From positions 1 to 13,290 of the forward strand of contig JBBREK010000116.1 in NCBI GenBank assembly GCA_038203025.1: DNA of 13,290 nucleotides. The letters are read 5' to 3'. The DNA comes from UBA11346 sp038203025 (lineage in GTDB: Bacteria; Planctomycetota; UBA11346). The notes beneath the pieces were generated by a model that did not search any database, was not told the origin of the DNA, and saw only the letters and a program-made list of their open reading frames with translations. The translations under genes and the position numbers were made by a program. Shown here one piece after another: positions 1-6,659 of this stretch; position 1 is the stretch's first letter, and every line of letters begins with the position of its first letter.

Positions 1-216
1 GACACCGGTGGGGCCAAGGAAGAGCAAGGTCAACAGCGGACGTTCCAGATTGCGGATGCCGGCGAGGATCTTCGAGAACGAATCGAGCACGCTCTCGATC
101 GCCGCCTGCTGGCCGACCACGCGTTCACGCAGCATCGCCTCGAAGCGGGCGACCTGCTGCGAGCGGCGTTCGGGGTCGAGGACGACGTGCTTGGCGGCGG
201 CTGAGGATTCGCTCAT
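1..216 (-). CDS. Clp-like AAA+ ATPase, N-terminal fragment (runs off left edge)
   Basis: Only the first 72 codons are present; the reading frame is open at base 1. The fragment reads as the start of a Clp/HSP100-type AAA+ module: a short polar N-terminus (starting MSESSAAAKH), then ERVVGQQAAIESV at about residues 31-43, which matches the 'VxGQxxAI' box upstream of the nucleotide site in ClpA/B/C/X, and LLFLGPTGV at 64-72, the first half of a Walker A loop whose GK[S/T] would lie just outside the window. The start is ATG at 216, preceded by GAGAGG at 226-231. There is no N-terminal Clp domain or D1 domain before this module, so it is probably a compact single-ring ATPase rather than full ClpB/ClpC. 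It lies 93 bp downstream of the initiating sugar-phosphate transferase on the same strand and may be the last gene of that unit. A role in EPS regulation or quality control is only an inference from position. Confidence 0.85.
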   Translation of the reverse strand, partial: MSESSAAAKHVVLDPERRSQQVARFEAMLRERVVGQQAAIESVLDSFSKILAGIRNLERPLLTLLFLGPTGV

Positions 217-225
217 CTGGTTTGA

Positions 226-231
226 CCTCTC
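226..231 (-). promoter_or_regulatory. Ribosome binding site of the AAA+ ATPase gene
   Basis: The minus strand reads GAGAGG nine bases ahead of the ATG at 216. This fixes the start of the AAA+ gene, where no longer in-frame alternative is supported. The rest of the 93-bp gap (217-309) shows no convincing promoter; the best -35-like match is TTGAGG with a poor -10. Confidence 0.5.
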
Positions 232-309
232 ACGTAGTGTCGTCATCCAGAGGGCTGCCTCAAGCCCAGGTCTGGGCAACCAGTACGCGGCGCGATAAAG
301 GTTCGGCAA

Positions 310-1824
310 TCACCGACCGCGCAGCCCCAGGACCACGGCGGCGGTGCGGGCGATGATTCTTAGGTCGAATCCAAGCGAAGCGTGCTTGACGTAGTAGACG
401 TCGAATTCCAGCTTGGCGATGGCGTCCTCGACGCTGGCTCCGTAGGGATAGCGGACCTGGGCCCAGCCGCTAAGACCGGGCTTGGTGATATGGCGGAGGT
501 CGTACCACGGGATGCGGTCCGCCAGCATGCGGTTGAATTCGGGCCGCTCGGGCCGTGGGCCGACTAGGGTCATGTCACCGCGGATGACGTTCCACAACTG
601 CGGCAGCTCATCGAGGCGCGATTTGCGGAGGAAGGCCCCGATCGGGGTTACCCGTGGGTCGTTGGTGCTGGCCCAGCGCGCCCCGCCGGCCTCGGCATCG
701 ACCCGCATGGTACGGAACTTGTAGATGGTGAACGCGGTGCGGTGCAGGCCGTCGCGGGTCTGGGTGAAGAACGCCGGCCCGGCGCTGGTCAGGCGCACTG
801 CCAAGGCGGTCAACGCCATGACTGGCAGGAGCAGGATCAGCGCCGGTACGGAAAGCAGCAGATCCAAGGCGCGTTTCATTGCCAGATACGTGCCGCTGCC
901 GGCAGCCGGCAGTTGTTCGATGTCGAGCATCCACCAGGTATCGACGGCGCCGATCGGCACGCGTTCTTCCAGTTCCTCGACCAGGTCGGGAAGGCGCAGG
1001 ACGCGCACCCCAGCGAGGCGGGCGTGAACCAGGGCGAGGCGCAAGGCGACATCGATGTCGGTCCGAGCGCTCGGCAGCACGACGCAGCGCACCCGCTTGG
1101 CGATCAACGCATCGAGCTGGTACGCGGCATCGGTGGCAGTCGGATCGATGGTCGCCAGATGGTCGGCCAGGCGGGATCGGGTGAGGGTCTGGGCGACGGT
1201 GGCGCGATCAGCCTCGTCGCCGACGGCGATTACCGCCCAGCCAGCCTCCCAGCGGCGGATCAGTCTACCGGCGATGCTGCGGGTGAGCACCGCCCAGGCC
1301 GCGAACCCCAGCACCCATGCCATCGATCGGGGAGTGACGACCGCAATTCCGGTCGTGCCATAGGCGGCCAGAACCAGTTTGTGCGCAACCAGTCCGACTA
1401 GCGCTCCGCCGAGACTGGCGACGGCGATTGAGAAGAGATTGTTGCCGTAGGCGACCGAACCCCAGCGGTAACCGCCCAGGACGCAGAGCCCCAGCAGCGG
1501 GCACCCGACCAGAACCAGCGCTGCGAGCGGCCCGGCGAAGGGGCCCGCCTCGCTCCAATAGCGCCCGAGCAGCAGGCTAAGCCCCAACGCGCTCAGGTCG
1601 GCGAACAGCAGGACCAAGGCTAGCGTATGGCGCAGCTCGCGGGCATCGCTGCCGGTTTCGGCGACTTCCTGGCGCGAGACCCGGCCGATCGCAACACGAC
1701 GATAGCTGGAGGTGCCGCCCAGATTGCCTGGCGGTGCCTGGCTGAGCGAGGGCAGCGCACGCGTCTCGCGCTGATCGCCGAACGGGTTGGGTTCGGCAGA
1801 GACGTCGGGTTTCGTTTCGTCCAC
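310..1824 (-). CDS. Undecaprenyl-phosphate sugar phosphotransferase (WbaP/EpsB-like), initiates EPS repeat unit
   Basis: An inner-membrane polyprenyl glycosylphosphotransferase that transfers a sugar 1-phosphate, typically a hexose, from its UDP-sugar to undecaprenyl phosphate, the first step of repeat-unit assembly. Numbered from the GTG at 1824 (504 aa), residues 1-60 are polar and probably disordered. Four hydrophobic segments follow (about 66-88, 98-118, 128-155, 168-186), then a Rossmann-like central domain (about 195-300). The bacterial sugar-transferase domain (PF02397) covers about 315-504 with its membrane hairpin at 320-343, KFRTM 369-373, the Asp-Glu dyad in LDELPQLWN at 405-406, VGPRPERPEF 421-430, KPGLSGWAQVR 448-458 and KLEFDVYYVK 471-480. 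The tail resembles EPS forms of the TIGR03025/TIGR03013 type. GTG 1824 is chosen because it lies one base after the stop of the upstream gene, with GGGA seven bases before it. ATG codons at 1926, 1923 and 1917 are also in frame but would overlap the upstream gene by about 100 bp. The substrate sugar cannot be read from sequence. Confidence 0.93.
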   Translation of the reverse strand: MDETKPDVSAEPNPFGDQRETRALPSLSQAPPGNLGGTSSYRRVAIGRVSRQEVAETGSDARELRHTLALVLLFADLSALGLSLLLGRYWSEAGPFAGPLAALVLVGCPLLGLCVLGGYRWGSVAYGNNLFSIAVASLGGALVGLVAHKLVLAAYGTTGIAVVTPRSMAWVLGFAAWAVLTRSIAGRLIRRWEAGWAVIAVGDEADRATVAQTLTRSRLADHLATIDPTATDAAYQLDALIAKRVRCVVLPSARTDIDVALRLALVHARLAGVRVLRLPDLVEELEERVPIGAVDTWWMLDIEQLPAAGSGTYLAMKRALDLLLSVPALILLLPVMALTALAVRLTSAGPAFFTQTRDGLHRTAFTIYKFRTMRVDAEAGGARWASTNDPRVTPIGAFLRKSRLDELPQLWNVIRGDMTLVGPRPERPEFNRMLADRIPWYDLRHITKPGLSGWAQVRYPYGASVEDAIAKLEFDVYYVKHASLGFDLRIIARTAAVVLGLRGR

Positions 1825-1825
1825 G

Positions 1826-2272
1826 TCAACGTCCCGACACACCAGCGCTGCCAAGCAGGTGGCTCCAGTGGAGGGGAACCGGGAACAGGCCTTCGGTGAG
1901 CAGCGCGCCGCGCCCATCGACATCATAGCCCGAACCGGAGACCAACACGGTCATGCCACGATAGGTTCCATCGGGGCCGAAATAATCCCAGCCCAAGCCG
2001 TAGTTCGGCACCATTCGGCCGACTAGGCTGCCTGCCGCATTGTAGAAGGCGACGCCGCCATAGACCGGATCAGGCTTGCTCCACCCGGCGAGTGCATCGC
2101 CGGCGCCCAGATAGGTTGCCTCGCCGGCAGCTCCCGGAACCTCGACCGACAGCACAGAAGCGTCGGTGCCATAGATGGTGATCTCACCGGTCTCGTCCAT
2201 GGTACGATAGACGTCCAGGGCAGCGAGCCGGCTCGCGCCGAACAACGCCAGGATGAGGAGTGGACGAGTCAT
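1826..2272 (-). CDS. Small secreted protein of unknown function in EPS operon (DUF4124-like N-terminus)
   Basis: A 148-aa protein that I do not recognise as a named family. It has a short signal-peptide-like start (MTRPLLILALFGASRLAA), no lipobox cysteine and no further membrane segment, so it is probably periplasmic. Residues 20-36 (DVYRTMDETGEITIYGT) resemble the 'YxWxDexGxxxYs' opening of DUF4124 proteins, but the match is short. Two related units follow, around FYNAAGSLVGR (76-86) and YFGPDGTYRGM (97-107), both of the type aromatic-x-x-x-G-x-h-x-G, which suggests repeated beta-hairpins. The ATG at 2272 overlaps the stop of the chain-length gene (ATGA), and the stop at 1826 is one base from the GTG of the phosphotransferase gene. 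This tight coupling on both sides argues that it is a real gene with a job in the same pathway. Function unknown; an accessory to chain-length control or export is speculation. Confidence 0.8.
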   Translation of the reverse strand: MTRPLLILALFGASRLAALDVYRTMDETGEITIYGTDASVLSVEVPGAAGEATYLGAGDALAGWSKPDPVYGGVAFYNAAGSLVGRMVPNYGLGWDYFGPDGTYRGMTVLVSGSGYDVDGRGALLTEGLFPVPLHWSHLLGSAGVSGR

Positions 2273-4239
2273 GCGGACACGATCCCGGCCCGCTCGACCA
2301 GGACCGCGCCAGCGACCCGGTCTCCCAGTGCCGCGAGCGAGACTGCGGCGTGCTGAACCTGCGCCAGCGGGTCGCCGGGAGACGCCAGCACCATCGCGTG
2401 GTCGCTCAACGGTGCGACCACCATGGCGTCACTGGCGGCATCCATCGCCGGAACGGTGATGACAATGTGGTCGTAGTGCGAGCGGATCTGTGCCAGCCAC
2501 TCAGGCAGGCAATGGCTGTGCAGCAACTCGGAGGCATTGGCTGCGGGCTGTACCGCGGCAATCAGATCGAGGTTCGGCCACGACGTCGGTACCGGGGCGA
2601 CGTCCGGTTCACCGGCCAGCAGGTCGGTCAGGCCGCGCTCTGGCGCAAGGCCAAGTCGGTGGGCCAGCGACGGATGGCGGAGGTCGGCGTCGACGAGCAG
2701 GGTGCGCTGGCTGGCCGCAGCGAAGGCGATGGCAAGCTGGGCAGCCGCCCCGGGTGCGTCGGCGCTGCTTGCCGGAGCAATGAGCCAGACGCTGCACGGC
2801 AGGTTGGGACGCCGCACCAGCAGCAGGTCGCGGAGGTTGCGTGCCCCGACCAGGGCCGGATCGACCGCGTCGCGTGGCGGGGCGCCGCCAGCAACCGTCA
2901 GTCGTCCGAGGACGGTCAGCTTGGTCGACCGGGCGAGTCCGGCCGGGCCGCGTAGGTGGCGGTCGAAGGTATGCGAGAGCAGCGCGCCGCCAAGGGCAGC
3001 AGCCAGGGCGGCGATCACCGCAACCGGCATCAGCGCCATGGCCGACCATGAGGTGGGGCGTGGTGGAGCCCGCGGAGGATCGACCAGCACCGCTTCACTG
3101 CGTTCCAGTCGGCTGGCGACGGACTCCTCGCCAAGCCGACGGAGCAGCTGGTCGTACAGTGCCTGGCGCGAGCGGGTGCGCTCGCTGAGCCCTTCGAGGC
3201 GGACCAGTGACTGCTGATAACGCTCGAGTTCGGTTTCCTCGCGGGCGATGTGGGCTTGTAGTTCGATCAGCTGGCTCGACAGCTTGTCGTGTTCGGCATG
3301 CAGTCCGCGCACGACCTGGCGGGCGGCGGTCAGCAGCTGCTCGCGCTTCGCTGTCACCTGCCCTTCGGCCTCAACCAGACGCGGATGCCGGTCCAGATAC
3401 CGGCTGGCCAGGGCATCGCGTCGACCCTCGATCTCGATGAGTTGCTTCTGCACCTCCAGGACGACCGGATTGCGCGCCACCGCCTCGCTGGCGGTGAGCG
3501 TGCGTGGGTCATTACCCGTGGCGGCGACATCAAGCCGGGCCAGCAACGAGGCGAGAGCCGATACCTGCTCGCGCGATACCACTAGCTTGCCCTGCAGTGT
3601 CGTCAGACGTTGAGTCGCGAACGAGCGGTCGGCGTCGTTCTGGAAGATCCGGTTGGCAATGCGGAACTGCTCCTCTTCGTCGCGCGTTTTGTTCAGCGCC
3701 ACCCGTGCATCCTCGACCTGGCTGGCGAGGAATTCCACGGCACGCCCCGAACGCTCTGCCGCCCGGCGGGCCTGCTCGCCGAGGAAGGCGTCGATGATCG
3801 CCGAGAGTCCACGTTCGGCACGTCGCGGATCCTCATCGGTGAACTGCACCAGCAGCACGCGCGAATCGCGATTGACCACAACGCTGAACTGGCGACGCAG
3901 GGCGGTCACCGGATCGTCAGCGATCTCGGTCGCCGCCGAGCCTGCGAAGGTGCCCGAGGCCAGCGCCTTGGCCAGCACGGCTGAAGACAGCAGCAGGTCG
4001 CGCTGGGTGTAGATCAAGACTAGGTCTTCGCCATCGCTGGCCGGATTCGCGGCGAAGGACACTTCGAGCCGGCCGCGTTCGATTGCCAACCGTGCTTCGG
4101 CGCGATACAGCGATGGTCCCGACAGACCCCAGGCCATGACCAACAGAAAGGCGATGGCGCCGCAGACGGCCGCCACCCCGCGGCGCTCGGCTGCAAGGTT
4201 GAGGATCTCTGGTAGGGTCGGAGCACCGTCTGCTGGCAC
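2269..4239 (-). CDS. Wzz/BY-kinase-like chain-length determinant with degenerate nucleotide-binding domain
   Basis: A polysaccharide co-polymerase (PCP-2a layout) of the inner membrane that would set polymer length with Wzy and Wza. From GTG 4239 it is 656 aa: a short cytoplasmic start, TM1 (about 21-40), a periplasmic domain with a long helical/coiled-coil stretch (about 158-380) including a GNVR-like SRYLDRHPRLVEAE, a Pro-rich segment before TM2 (about 397-422), then a cytoplasmic P-loop domain (about 460-645). That domain keeps GARNLRDLLL (the 'RxLR' oligomerisation element) and the Walker A' box LLVDADLRHPS. The Walker A lysine-serine is replaced by Ala-Pro in ASSADAPGAAAQLA, Walker B reads YDHIVITVP with Thr where Asp is expected, and the tail has no tyrosine cluster. 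It therefore looks unable to act as a tyrosine kinase. An in-frame TTG at 4275 gives 668 aa; GTG is preferred because the TTG would fall inside a likely -35 box. It is the first gene of its unit and overlaps the next gene by ATGA. Confidence 0.92.
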   Translation of the reverse strand: MPADGAPTLPEILNLAAERRGVAAVCGAIAFLLVMAWGLSGPSLYRAEARLAIERGRLEVSFAANPASDGEDLVLIYTQRDLLLSSAVLAKALASGTFAGSAATEIADDPVTALRRQFSVVVNRDSRVLLVQFTDEDPRRAERGLSAIIDAFLGEQARRAAERSGRAVEFLASQVEDARVALNKTRDEEEQFRIANRIFQNDADRSFATQRLTTLQGKLVVSREQVSALASLLARLDVAATGNDPRTLTASEAVARNPVVLEVQKQLIEIEGRRDALASRYLDRHPRLVEAEGQVTAKREQLLTAARQVVRGLHAEHDKLSSQLIELQAHIAREETELERYQQSLVRLEGLSERTRSRQALYDQLLRRLGEESVASRLERSEAVLVDPPRAPPRPTSWSAMALMPVAVIAALAAALGGALLSHTFDRHLRGPAGLARSTKLTVLGRLTVAGGAPPRDAVDPALVGARNLRDLLLVRRPNLPCSVWLIAPASSADAPGAAAQLAIAFAAASQRTLLVDADLRHPSLAHRLGLAPERGLTDLLAGEPDVAPVPTSWPNLDLIAAVQPAANASELLHSHCLPEWLAQIRSHYDHIVITVPAMDAASDAMVVAPLSDHAMVLASPGDPLAQVQHAAVSLAALGDRVAGAVLVERAGIVSA

Positions 4240-4246
4240 GTGGAGG

Positions 4247-4275
4247 AGTATCAGAGGTTTGACCGGCGAGTCCAA
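4247..4275 (-). promoter_or_regulatory. Putative sigma-70-type promoter of the leftward EPS unit
   Basis: The minus strand carries TTGGAC (4275-4270), a 17-base spacer and GATACT (4252-4247). The last base of the -10 would put transcription start at about 4240, next to the GTG at 4239, giving a leaderless or near-leaderless message. No purine-rich ribosome site precedes that GTG (the bases are CCTCCAC). Matches to consensus are 3/6 for the -35 and 4/6 for the -10, so this is suggestive only. Confidence 0.35.
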
Positions 4276-4308
4276 CAGACGGTCGCCAGCGCTGGTCGGG
4301 CGGAACGG

Positions 4309-4337
4309 CTGCCGGATTACCGCCGTCGTGCTAGGCT
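4309..4337 (+). promoter_or_regulatory. Putative promoter of the rightward EPS unit, leaderless
   Basis: CTGCCG (4309-4314), a 17-base spacer and TAGGCT (4332-4337) stand just before the flippase gene. TAGGCT fits the TAnnnT -10 pattern and lies six bases before the ATG at 4344, so transcription would begin at or beside the A of ATG. There is no good Shine-Dalgarno, only AGG inside the same hexamer. The -35 matches consensus at 3/6 positions. Confidence 0.35.
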
Positions 4338-4343
4338 GCGCGC

Positions 4344-5552
4344 ATGCCCGGACAGGTCCGCGATGCTGCCTGGAGCCTGATCAGCGCTGTAGCCAATGCG
4401 CTCGGACAGTGGCTGGCCCTGGCCGTGGTTGCTCGGCTGTGCGGTGCCAGCGGGCTGGGCGAGCTGGCCTGGGCGATGGCGGCAGTGCTGCCGATCCATC
4501 TGGTAGCGGGGTTGCAGCAACGCTCGGCGATCCTCGCCGGCTCACCTGGCAGCCCACGCGATCACCTGCGTCTCCGCCTCGCCACCGGTCTCGCCACCTT
4601 GCTGGCCGCGGCCCTGGCCGGAGTCCTGCATGGTCCAGGCGCAGCGGCGGTCTGCGTACTGGTGGCGGCGGCGCGTTTCAGCGAAGGCCTCGGCGAGGTC
4701 GCTCTCGGCTTCCGCGCCCGCGCCGGCAGGTTCGATCACGTCGCCGTCGCCCAGCTGGTGCGCGCGACCCTGGTCGCCGGCGGCACGGCCCTGGGAGCTT
4801 GGCGGGGCGGCGATGCGTTGTCGGCCGCGGCCGGGATGGCCGCAGGATCGGTGCTGGCCCTGCTGGTCGAGCTACCGCTGCTGCGTGGCGCGGCTGGTGT
4901 CGCGCATGCTCCGGGGATGTTGCTCGTGCGGCTGGCTCCGCTCGGTCTGGCGCTCGGCCTCGCCGCCCTGGCAGGCAGCCTGCCGCGCCTAGTGCTGGAG
5001 GCGGTGGCCGGATCGGCCGTCCTCGGCACCTATGCTGCTGCGGCCAGCCTGGCTGCCGCAGCGGCGGCAGTCGGTCAGGCCTGGGGGCCGGGCAGCTCGC
5101 TGCGCTTGTCAGCGATGCATCGGGTCGGGGACGCCGCTGGCATGCGGCGACTATGCTGGCGTGTCGCTCTCGGCACCGCGACTTGCGCTGTGATCGGCGC
5201 GGCCATCGCCGTGGCATTTGGCGACCGCATCATGGGAATGGCGTTCGGAGCCGGCTTCGCCGGTGGCGGCCTTGTCCTCGCCGGCCTGCTGGCGGTCACG
5301 GCGATCGATCTCGCCGCTGCTCCGGCGTCGTATGCGCTGACGGCAGCCGGGGTATGGCGGGCGCAGGTCCCGATGCTCGCCGCGGCCACCGCCGCGGCTG
5401 GCCTGGTCGCCCTGGTCGCCATTCCGCCGTTAGGCATCGCTGGGGCAGTTCTCGCCGTGGCCATGGCCCACCTCGTCCGTCTGCTCTGGGCGGGTTGCCT
5501 GCTGCATGCGCTTCTGGACCGGACCCGAACGTCGACGAGCATCAGCTCCTGA
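4344..5552 (+). CDS. Wzx-type polysaccharide flippase (MOP/PST superfamily)
   Basis: A 402-aa integral membrane protein, mostly Ala, Leu, Val and Gly, with about twelve hydrophobic segments: near 11-34, 38-56, 78-94, 96-112, 130-150, 154-178, 190-215, 222-245, 272-296, 303-330, 340-364 and 366-388. The opening AAWSLISAVANALGQ followed by VVARLCGASGLGELAWAM matches the start of lipid-III flippases of the polysaccharide synthase family (about 420-480 aa), so this one is slightly short but looks complete. The inferred role is to flip the undecaprenyl-diphosphate-linked repeat unit across the inner membrane. The assignment rests on topology, the N-terminal pattern and its place beside glycosyltransferases and a Wzy-like protein; individual functional residues cannot be picked out. 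ATG 4344 is the first start in frame after the divergent promoter region, and the stop directly precedes the next ATG (TGAATG). Confidence 0.85.
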   Translation: MPGQVRDAAWSLISAVANALGQWLALAVVARLCGASGLGELAWAMAAVLPIHLVAGLQQRSAILAGSPGSPRDHLRLRLATGLATLLAAALAGVLHGPGAAAVCVLVAAARFSEGLGEVALGFRARAGRFDHVAVAQLVRATLVAGGTALGAWRGGDALSAAAGMAAGSVLALLVELPLLRGAAGVAHAPGMLLVRLAPLGLALGLAALAGSLPRLVLEAVAGSAVLGTYAAAASLAAAAAAVGQAWGPGSSLRLSAMHRVGDAAGMRRLCWRVALGTATCAVIGAAIAVAFGDRIMGMAFGAGFAGGGLVLAGLLAVTAIDLAAAPASYALTAAGVWRAQVPMLAAATAAAGLVALVAIPPLGIAGAVLAVAMAHLVRLLWAGCLLHALLDRTRTSTSISS

Positions 5553-6659
5553 ATGGCAGCCCTGCGCGTACTTCAGGTCGTCGGCACGCTGGATCCGGGC
5601 GGGATCGAGAACTGGCTGCTGGCTTTGGCGGCGCGGCTGGATCCCGAGCGGGTCCGCCTGACGATCGCCTGTCGGGCTCCCGGGCCGTTCGCCTGCACCC
5701 CGTGGCTGCAGGCGCGCGGCATCGGCGTGGTCCCGGTGCTCGGCCGTTCCGCCCTGGTCTCGGCCTGGGACACCCTGCATGCCGTTTCGCGGGGCATGGA
5801 CGCGGTGCATGCCCACCTCGGACCATGGAGTGGTCTGGCGATGCATGCCGCGGCGCGCGCCGGAGTGCCCGTGCGCATCACCCACGGCCACGCCGACGAG
5901 GAGCGGCGCATGCGCGCCATGGGCTGGTGGCGGCGGCCGTACGAGGATCTCCTGCGCGAGCACGTCCGCACCTGCGCCAATCGAGGACTGGCGGTCAGCC
6001 GCCGCGCCGCCGAGACCCTGTTCGGCGTCGATTGGGAAGCTGACCCGCGTCGTCGCCTGCAGCCCTGCGGAATCGATCTGACCCGGGTGGCTGCCGCCGC
6101 GCCGCGTGCCGCGACCCGGGCGGCCCTGGGCTTGACGTCGCGCCAGGTGATTGCCGCCGCTGGGCGTCTGGACGTCACCAAGAACCACAGCCTACTGGTC
6201 GACTGCTTGCCCTTGCTGCCGGACAATGTGGTGGTGGTCATCGCCGGCGATGGCCCATTGTGCGGCCAGCTGCTCGACCGGGCCGTCAGGCTGAGTGTCG
6301 CCGACCGGCTGTTCCTGCTCGGTCAACGTGACGATGTGCCAGCGCTACTGGCCGCCGCCGACGTGGTGGCGCACCCATCGCTGCATGAAGGTCTTGGCCT
6401 GGCCATCATCGAGGCGCAGGCCGCTGGCGTGCCGGTGGTGATCAGCGACGGCGTGCCGGCCGAGGCCGTGATCGTGCCAGGGCTGGTTGCGGCCCAGCCT
6501 CTCGCCAGTGGGCCGTCCGGCTGGTCCGCGGCCATCCTGCGCGCTTTGGCTCGCGGGCCCGACGATGCGGCGGCTAGTCGCACGGCGGTGGCCGTCGGAG
6601 GTTACGATGTCGACACGGTGGCTCGACGCATGGAAGCGGTGTGGGGAGGAGCATGGTGA
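5553..6659 (+). CDS. Glycosyltransferase, GT-B fold, family 4-like (EpsF-like)
   Basis: A 368-aa cytoplasmic or membrane-associated retaining glycosyltransferase that would add a sugar from a nucleotide donor to the lipid-linked repeat unit. The N-terminal half begins LRVLQVVGTLDPGGIENWLL (residues 4-23), the usual acceptor-domain start with the GG-E loop, and includes VHAHLGPWSGLAMH and VPVRITHGHADEE, close to the EpsF type of EPS glycosyltransferase. The C-terminal Glycos_transf_1 domain has AAAGRLDVTK (Arg205, Lys210, the diphosphate-contacting pair), VIAGDGP 229-235 and the E-x7-E motif HEGLGLAIIEAQ (Glu279, Glu287). The start ATG directly follows the flippase stop with no clear ribosome site, so translation is probably coupled. 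The end overlaps the next gene. Donor and acceptor are unknown. Confidence 0.92.
   Translation: MAALRVLQVVGTLDPGGIENWLLALAARLDPERVRLTIACRAPGPFACTPWLQARGIGVVPVLGRSALVSAWDTLHAVSRGMDAVHAHLGPWSGLAMHAAARAGVPVRITHGHADEERRMRAMGWWRRPYEDLLREHVRTCANRGLAVSRRAAETLFGVDWEADPRRRLQPCGIDLTRVAAAAPRAATRAALGLTSRQVIAAAGRLDVTKNHSLLVDCLPLLPDNVVVVIAGDGPLCGQLLDRAVRLSVADRLFLLGQRDDVPALLAAADVVAHPSLHEGLGLAIIEAQAAGVPVVISDGVPAEAVIVPGLVAAQPLASGPSGWSAAILRALARGPDDAAASRTAVAVGGYDVDTVARRMEAVWGGAW
6645..6650 (+). promoter_or_regulatory. Strong ribosome binding site before the second glycosyltransferase
   Basis: GGAGGA, part of GGGGAGGAGC, is the best Shine-Dalgarno in the window. It leaves two bases to ATG 6653 or five to GTG 6656. 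The GTG has the better spacing and forms a GTGA overlap with the previous stop; the ATG is the better codon. The two choices differ by one residue. Confidence 0.6.

Noticed and set aside
264..277. A perfect inverted repeat GCCCAG-GT-CTGGGC between the phosphotransferase and AAA+ genes, considered as a terminator
   Set aside because: The stem is only 5-6 pairs with a 2-4 base loop, and no T tract follows on either strand. A Rho-independent terminator is not supported, though weak attenuation cannot be excluded.
8..298. A 96-codon plus-strand open frame at the left edge
   Set aside because: It lies opposite the AAA+ fragment, whose minus-strand translation matches VxGQ and Walker A patterns. 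The plus-strand protein is Ser/Arg-rich and unlike anything known.
742..1401. A 219-codon plus-strand open frame opposite the phosphotransferase gene
   Set aside because: It is antisense to a gene with clear catalytic motifs, its Gln/Gly/Arg-rich composition is typical of complement frames, and it has no recognisable motif.
310..1824. Exosortase/PEP-CTERM system, because the phosphotransferase resembles the EpsB type linked to such systems
   Set aside because: No exosortase, PEP-CTERM protein or other system-specific gene is present in the window; similarity of one enzyme is not enough.
2260..2955. A 231-codon plus-strand open frame opposite the chain-length gene
   Set aside because: It is a shadow of the nucleotide-binding domain on the other strand, with low-complexity Gln/Arg/Gly composition and no supporting ribosome site.
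4136..6043. A 635-codon open frame on the plus strand across the flippase and first glycosyltransferase genes
   Set aside because: It is Arg/Gly/Pro-rich with no domain or membrane pattern and spans two well-supported genes in another frame. Long open shadow frames are expected in GC-rich coding DNA.
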